The notes below the pieces were generated by a model that was not told where the DNA came from, ran no database searches, and worked only from the letters and a program-made list of their open reading frames with translations. This document shows positions 59,601 to 64,000 of a stretch of 64,000 bases of DNA, in pieces. The DNA is from Leucobacter viscericola (GTDB lineage Bacteria > Actinomycetota > Actinomycetes > Actinomycetales > Microbacteriaceae), in NCBI RefSeq assembly GCF_011299575.1, contig NZ_CP049863.1, positions 2,790,001 to 2,854,000 on the forward strand. Direction: 5' to 3'. Positions within the stretch are counted from its first letter, which is position 1, and every line of letters starts with the position of its first letter. Position numbers and translations under genes: made by a program.

Positions 59601-60670
59601 TAGGTGCGGCGCAGGGTGCTGCGGTCGGGACGCACACCTCGACGGCGAATAGTTCCGCGAACACGAAGGGAACGGCTGCTGCGAACCATGACGCGTCTGC
59701 TGCGTCGTCGTCGGCGTCGTCTGCGAATGCGTCGTCGAACGCGGCAGGGAACGCGAACGGGGCGAACGCGAACGCTGCTTCTCGTGGGAACGATGTCCCA
59801 CCAAAGATCAGCACCGGAACCCTGCCTGACGCAACAATTGGTGTCAAGTACACCGCGACCGTGAAGTCCTCGGGCAACCCGGTACCCTCGTATTCGGTGT
59901 CATCAGGCAAACTTCCTAAGGGACTCACCCTGAACGCGAAGTCGGGCGTGATTTCAGGGACACCGTCTGAGCGGGGAACGTTCACGTTCACGGTGACCGC
60001 GAAGAGCTCGGCGGGTACGAACCCGAAAGTGTTCTCAATCATGGTGAAACCCTCCACTAAGTCAGGGGTCTGTGTCGCGCCACGCAAAATACCCGTGTTT
60101 GCTGACACCCCCTTGTCGCACAAGTTCTATACAGAGATCGACTGGATGGAGTGCATGAAGTACTCCACCGGTTGGCGCCAACCCGCCGGCAAGCCGCTCT
60201 ACAAACCCCAGGACAACCTGGAACGTCAAGCCATGGCGGCGTTCATCTACCGGATGGAAGGTCCAAAGAACTACCAGGCGCCGAAGGTGTCACCGTTCGC
60301 GGACGTGAAGCCAGGAGACTCGTTCTACAAGGAGATGGCGTGGATGTACGAAGCGAAACTCTCTACCGGGTACAAAGAGCCTGGTGGGAAGCCGACGTTC
60401 CGGCCACACACATCACTCACCCGTGAAGCGATGGCAGCGTTCATCTACCGCCTCGAAGCGCCGAAGAACTACACGGCACCGAAGGTGTCACCGATGGCGG
60501 ACATGCGGCCGGGGATGTCGTTCTATAAGGAGATCTCGTGGATGTACGACGTGAAGCTCTCTACCGGTAACAAGACAGTTGCCGGGAAAGAATACTGGCC
60601 CAAGGACGACCTCAGCCGTCAAGCGATGGCAGCGTTCATTTACCGGCTCGTACTCGACTACCGCAAATAG
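56700..60670 (+). CDS. Phase-variable giant surface protein (OFF with 17 G)
   Basis: ATG 56700 has AAGGA 11 bases ahead; the same start context is conserved in the decayed copy at 61479. The first 21 codons give a basic and hydrophobic signal peptide (MNLKRLGRRLSGALALTLLL), then a run of 17 G (56762-56778). In this frame translation ends at TAG 56784-56786. With 15 or 18 G it would continue as ...GLLGPVSPASAVEPV and about 1320 residues: two tandem copies of a 95-residue module (57478-58045, KELTVTVEKNT...CEPNSD...YTVTQKTP), a DUF11 domain, three Ala/Ser/Gly repeats of exactly 408 bp, an Ig domain and three SLH-like repeats. The tract could also be a sequencing error of a homopolymer, but the in-frame downstream signal cleavage site argues for real variation. 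Confidence 0.8.
56762..56778 (+). repeat. Homopolymeric G17 tract inside signal peptide codons
   Basis: Seventeen G in a row, in codons for the hydrophobic core of a signal peptide. Lengths 15 and 18 keep the gene in frame and 16 and 17 do not. Long G tracts of this kind are classic slipped-strand mispairing switches of surface genes. Confidence 0.85.
58577..59785 (+). repeat. Three tandem 408-bp coding repeats
   Basis: Units start at 58577, 58985 and 59393 (ATGAACGC), exactly 136 codons each. Each codes for MNASASASASAQADSNKNAA, AAANHDATAAAASAGNTQAS and a GTAAGGANAG linker. The third unit ends in AANHDASAASSSASSANASS and then the Ig domain. Very high DNA identity favours loss or gain of units. 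Confidence 0.85.
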
Positions 60671-61076
60671 ATAACTACCCCTGCCATTCCGCGCAGACTC
60701 CACGACTCGTGGGGGGTTGTGCGGGACGGCAGGGGGTGTAGGCCTGGCGGCAGAGTCCCCCCTTTTCTGTGCCGTCAGGGTTTCTCTCGAGCTGCACTCT
60801 GAGAGATCCCTCTGTTGTCACTGATCGCGGCCACCTCCTTTTCCCGTTCCCCTGGCGAGCATCCCCCCTGATGTGCGTTTGCTGGGCGAATCGGCCGCGA
60901 TCAGTGACACCCCCCCAGAAAAACCCCAAGCCCACATACCGGCACCCGAATGCTGCGTGAGCGGGGATCGGGCCCGAAAGGACACGTAGTCGTCAAGAGG
61001 CGGCTACGTGCCCTGATCGGTGATGCGTGAGCGAACTGAGGACGGAAAACATGCAACAGACAACAACCCCGCCTTC
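60671..61076 (+). other. 3' intergenic module with paired hairpins, copy 1
   Basis: No gene. It holds three stems: CCTGGCGGC / GCCGTCAGG (from about 60744), TCTCTC / GAGAGA (60783-60806) and the long pair GTCACTGATCGCGGCC (60817-60832) with GGCCGCGATCAGTGAC (60893-60908). A CATCCCCCCT sequence is in the loop. The same layout, with paired changes, is at 61689-61846. Confidence 0.6.
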
Positions 61077-61209
61077 TGAGTATCAAGCTCATCGGTTGAG
61101 TTGGATGCCCTTCCGCCTGAGTAGGAAGGTCGGGGCGAGCAGTATGTGTCATTGGCAGCTACTTCCGGGTTGGGGATGGTGCATGTGTCCCTATTTGCGG
61201 CGGGACACC

Positions 61210-61267
61210 TACTCAGGCGACCTGAAGTCGTACTCAACTTCCTCCGGTTGTCGCCAAGCGTTACTCA
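61210..61267 (+). promoter_or_regulatory. Spaced TACTCA array in the duplicated copy
   Basis: TACTCAG 61210, TACTCAAC 61231 and TACTCAG 61262; distances 21 and 31 bp. Sequence between the sites has drifted from the first copy (56427-56484) while the hexamers and distances have not. TGAGTA, TGAGTT and TGAGTA on the other strand at 61118, 61097 and 61077 repeat the 21/20 spacing. Confidence 0.75.
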
Positions 61268-61478
61268 GTTTCAAGGTCTCTCGTGTAGTTGAGCCGTCTT
61301 CCCATGCTGTTCTTGGTGTGGCGAAGCTTTGCGAAGCCTCTACGAGTGGGATCTCGTTAGTCGTTTCGCGAACGTCACCACCTGCGAGAACCCAGGTTTC
61401 TGACCGAGGTTTCGGTTCGTGTTGAGCAAACAGCGTATTGAACAGCAAAGCCAAAGAACATTAAGGACAGCAAGGCCA

Positions 61479-61688
61479 ATGAAATTGAAACGACTGGGAA
61501 GGCCGATCCCTAGCGGTCTGGCCCTTGCTCTGGAGCTTTCAGGGGCGGGACTTGCAGGCGGCAATTCTTCAGCGAGTGCAGCTGAGCCCTTAACGGGTGA
61601 TGCGGGTAGCGCTCGAACGGCCAAGCTCGCAATGGAGGTGAAGAAATGGCAGCCTGTCGTGGGCTTGCGTAGAACGACAGAGCATTAG
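61479..61688 (+). pseudogene. Decayed tandem copy of the phase-variable gene, 5' part only
   Basis: 69 codons. The start (MKLKRLGRPIPSGLALALEL) and TTAAGGACAGCAAGGCCA leader match the gene at 56700. The residues SGAGLAGGNSSASAAEPLTG replace the G-tract part, then AMEVKKWQPV matches TTEVKNWQPA. After that the frame runs into unrelated codons and TAG. No long G tract is present. The rest of the gene is deleted: sequence jumps directly to the 3' hairpin module. It is a remnant after recombination, although the short secreted peptide could still be made. Confidence 0.75.
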
Positions 61689-61846
61689 ACCTGGCGGCAG
61701 AATTCCCCTAGCCGTCAGGGTTTCTCTCGAATTGCTCTCCGAGAGAGTCCCCTGGTCACTGACCGCGGCCACTCCAAGAATCACAGTTGGCATCCCCCCT
61801 AACTCTGCTGACTGCGGTGATTTGGCCGCGGTCAGTGACCCCCCCC
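61689..61846 (+). other. 3' intergenic module with paired hairpins, copy 2
   Basis: GGTCACTGACCGCGGCC (61754-61770) pairs perfectly with GGCCGCGGTCAGTGACC (61824-61840). Compared with copy 1, one base pair is changed on both sides (T-A to C-G), so pairing is conserved. CCTGGCGGC / GCCGTCAGG and TCTCTCG / CGAGAGA also recur. Ends in eight C. Its role may be termination, or a non-coding RNA. Confidence 0.6.
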
Positions 61847-61974
61847 GAGTAAGAACTAAATCTCACGCGTTGGACCTGGCGAGATTCCCTGGCTGCGTCC
61901 TATCTGCTCACGACGTTGTGATCTGTTGAAAGTTTGGGCAGACATCGCGTCACGAAGCAATTTTGGAGTAAAGC

Positions 61975-62871
61975 ATGACACTCACGCACACGCGCCCGCC
62001 GACAGATGAGGGCGTGGACGACGTGGATCGTCCAGACCCCTCACCGGAGGCGAGCCCTAAGGCCGCAAAAGAGCCGTCTGTCCCGCAGGCGAGTTTTGCG
62101 GATCCTGCGAGTCGGAAGCGTTCTCCGCTGATGCGGGTTGTTGCTGTTCTGGTGCTGGTCTTCACGGCCTGGCATTTGTTCGCGTCGTTCTTGTGGATCG
62201 CGCCGGTAACGCCGTTGCGTGAGCTCGTGCCGGGGAACATGTTGTCGTCGTACATGATTCCGATGTTTGGGCAGAGCTGGAGCGTGTTCGCGCCCGCTCC
62301 TATTAATGGTGATTTCTCGTTGAAGGTGCGCGCCCAGGTCGAACAGAACGGTGAGCTGGTGGAGACCGACTGGGTGGATGCCGCTCAGATCGAGGTGCAT
62401 GCCATGCACACCCATAACCTGTTCCCGCCGCGTGCGAGTACCGCGGGCCTGCAGCAGGCGTCCGCGTTGAAGAACGCGTGGGACGATCTCGCGGGAGACC
62501 AGCAAGCCCTGGTTGCTGAAGACTTCGTGCAAGACGACACGGCGGGCGAGCGGCTCAGCTACTTGTTGACCGAGGATGACCCGAACTTTGTGGGCTCGAC
62601 CTATTACACGATTGAACACCGCACCGCCGCGTACGCGACCCAGGTCGCTCGTGCCGTGTGGGGCGACGGCGTGAAAGAGATCCAGTTCCAGGCTTCACGC
62701 CAGAACGTGATTCCGTTCGAACAGCGGCACGATCCCGATGCGGTACGTCCTCCGGTACAGATTGTGCAGACCGGGTGGCGGGTCCCGGTCGTGCTCCACG
62801 GCCAGTCCGATGTCCGTTTCGCTGAAGTGTTTACCCCGATGTACAACTCCTACGAGGAGACCAGCAAATGA
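61975..62871 (+). CDS. DUF5819 family membrane protein
   Basis: 298 residues. After a Pro/Glu-rich cytoplasmic start there is one TM helix (RVVAVLVLVFTAWHLFASFL, described as about 55-74), then a beta-rich exterior domain with the DUF5819 landmark FGQSWSVFAPAPINGDFSLKVR. AGTAAAGC-like TTGGAGTAAAGC precedes ATG 61975. It overlaps the HTTM gene by four bases, so the two proteins are probably partners in the membrane. DUF5819 and HTTM genes are commonly neighbours in actinobacteria. No enzymatic role is known. Confidence 0.85.
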   Translation: MTLTHTRPPTDEGVDDVDRPDPSPEASPKAAKEPSVPQASFADPASRKRSPLMRVVAVLVLVFTAWHLFASFLWIAPVTPLRELVPGNMLSSYMIPMFGQSWSVFAPAPINGDFSLKVRAQVEQNGELVETDWVDAAQIEVHAMHTHNLFPPRASTAGLQQASALKNAWDDLAGDQQALVAEDFVQDDTAGERLSYLLTEDDPNFVGSTYYTIEHRTAAYATQVARAVWGDGVKEIQFQASRQNVIPFEQRHDPDAVRPPVQIVQTGWRVPVVLHGQSDVRFAEVFTPMYNSYEETSK

Positions 62872-63998
62872 GCGCTCAACAGCCCACAACAGACCCCACA
62901 CCCGGTGTCGGAGCCGGCCTGAAACGCCTTCTCGTAGGTGTCTTCCGAGACGGCTGGAAAAACCTCGTCGCGCAACTCACCCTGCTACGCGACTTTTTCG
63001 AGCACTGGCTCATGGACGCGCCGAAGGCCAGGTACGGGATCGCGGTCACCCGCATGTTGTTCTCGTTCGCGGCGATCGGGATCCTGCTCACGAACTTCAA
63101 CACCCGCTTTTACGCGTTCGGGACGGGGTCTGCGTGGTCGAGTGAGCTCGATAAACCCATCAGCGATTTCCCGAATATCTGGTTGTTCTCCTTCTTCTAC
63201 CGCATTATCGAGAACGACACCCTGTTCACGATCGCGTACATCCTGCTCGGGGTCCTCGCGTTCATCCTGATGATTGGGTATCGCACGAAGATCGTGATGC
63301 CCATCTTCTTCGTCGGCTGGGTCAGCTTCATCGAACTGAACGACATGCTGGGGGATCAGGGCGACAACATCTTCCGCATCGTGATGCTCGTCCTCATGTT
63401 TGCCGACACCAGTAGCCGCTGGTCACTCGATGCGAAGCGGCGCAAAAAGTACGCCCTGAACCCGACCAACAGTTTTGTGGGTCGTGCACTCCGGGGTGGC
63501 CCGCTTGTACCGTCGTGGTTTCGGAACTTGTTCCACAACGTTGCGATCATGATCCTCGTCTGCCAGGTCTCCATGGTGTACGTCTCTGGCGCGTTCTACA
63601 AAGCGTCGGGAGAGCCCTGGGATGATGGCATCGCGCTCTACGCCCCAATCACGACGCAACAGTTTGGTACCTGGCCAGAACTCTCCGCGTTCTTCACCTC
63701 GTGGGGCCCAGTTGTGGCCGGGCTGACCTATATGACGCTCCTGATTCAGGCGTTCTTCCCGGCCATGCTGATGAACAAGTGGACGCGCCGTCTCGCGCTC
63801 CTCGTGATCGTCGTCTTCCACCTGGGTATCGCGCTGCTGATGGGGTTGCCGTGGTTCTCGTTGTGCATGATCGGCATCGATTCCGTGTTCATCCGCGACG
63901 TTTCGTGGCAGCGGTTGAGCCTCTGGATCACTAGTACCTATCGCGGGAAGACCACTCCCGCGACCACCACCTCTCTCATGCAAGGACAACCCGCATGA
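62868..63998 (+). CDS. HTTM domain membrane protein (vitamin K carboxylase-like)
   Basis: 376 residues with about eight TM helices. The HTTM (horizontally transferred transmembrane) fold is the one shared with vitamin K-dependent gamma-glutamyl carboxylase; landmarks are MLFSFAAIGILLTNFNTRFY (about 63-82), MLGDQGDNIFRIVMLVLMFAD (about 159-179) and WDDGIALYAPITTQQFGTWP. Bacterial members have unknown reactions. Overlaps the DUF5819 gene by ATGA. A further ATG at 63995 (ATGA overlap) starts another gene of the same operon, cut by the window edge. Confidence 0.85.
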   Translation: MSAQQPTTDPTPGVGAGLKRLLVGVFRDGWKNLVAQLTLLRDFFEHWLMDAPKARYGIAVTRMLFSFAAIGILLTNFNTRFYAFGTGSAWSSELDKPISDFPNIWLFSFFYRIIENDTLFTIAYILLGVLAFILMIGYRTKIVMPIFFVGWVSFIELNDMLGDQGDNIFRIVMLVLMFADTSSRWSLDAKRRKKYALNPTNSFVGRALRGGPLVPSWFRNLFHNVAIMILVCQVSMVYVSGAFYKASGEPWDDGIALYAPITTQQFGTWPELSAFFTSWGPVVAGLTYMTLLIQAFFPAMLMNKWTRRLALLVIVVFHLGIALLMGLPWFSLCMIGIDSVFIRDVSWQRLSLWITSTYRGKTTPATTTSLMQGQPA

Positions 63999-64000
63999 CC

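Noticed and set aside
46102..59785. CRISPR array
   Set aside because: The repeats are 369-408 bp, in frame and translated, with no short repeat-spacer alternation; no cas genes are present.

Overview
The window is a high-GC chromosomal segment from an actinobacterium. Family Microbacteriaceae and a Leucobacter-like organism fit best. The reasons are a mycothiol-dependent isomerase family gene, an acyl-CoA carboxylase beta/epsilon pair, two MaoC hydratase genes next to murB, LAxTG-type sorting signals, and a surface-protein family with a three-repeat SLH-like C-terminus. Genus assignment is inference; no rRNA gene is present.

Layout. (a) 1-2501: accessory end of an integrated element. It holds a duplicated array of two-TM small proteins that look like immunity partners, orphan C-terminal fragments, a truncated paralogue, and a 45-bp 3' tRNA fragment that looks like an attachment site. 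(b) 2531-8082: a SipW-type signal protein, a secreted ricin-type lectin protein and an ECF sigma factor, divergent from an RCC1-propeller surface protein. (c) 8088-21986: mostly housekeeping genes: aquaporin, MBL-fold hydrolase, MaoC pair, murB, DUF2520-panC-panB, two PLP sulfur-amino-acid enzymes, YceI, a dGTPase-like protein and a class II aldolase. (d) 22136-35381: two giant sortase-type surface proteins (C-terminal LENTG and LALTG signals) and a membrane-tethered ECF sigma factor, interleaved with NUDIX and acyl-CoA carboxylase genes. (e) 35606-44972: birA, APC permease, amidohydrolase, TetR regulator, two tiny ORFs with strong ribosome binding sites, purU, and a ZTP riboswitch in front of glyA-folD, then DedA. 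(f) 45354-61688: a surface-protein island. Two giant Ala/Ser/Gly repeat proteins and a lectin/Ig protein all end in the same SLH-like module; they surround a large LuxR-type regulator. A decayed tandem copy follows. (g) 61975-63998: a DUF5819 membrane protein and an HTTM protein, translationally coupled.

The most unusual system is the surface-protein island. The gene at 56700 has a run of 17 G residues inside its signal-peptide codons. With 17 G the natural start codon runs into a stop, whereas 15 or 18 G would restore a perfect signal peptide and the 1.3-kb-residue protein; this is the hallmark of slipped-strand phase variation. Upstream of this gene, of its decayed copy and of the repeat protein at 45354 lies the same three-site array, TACTCA-like hexamers spaced exactly 21 and 31 bp (two and three helical turns). 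That implies one shared regulator for the family. An intergenic module with three paired hairpins, showing compensatory base changes between its two copies, follows both the full and the decayed gene. Together this looks like a regulated, phase-variable, recombination-prone adhesin or S-layer-like locus.
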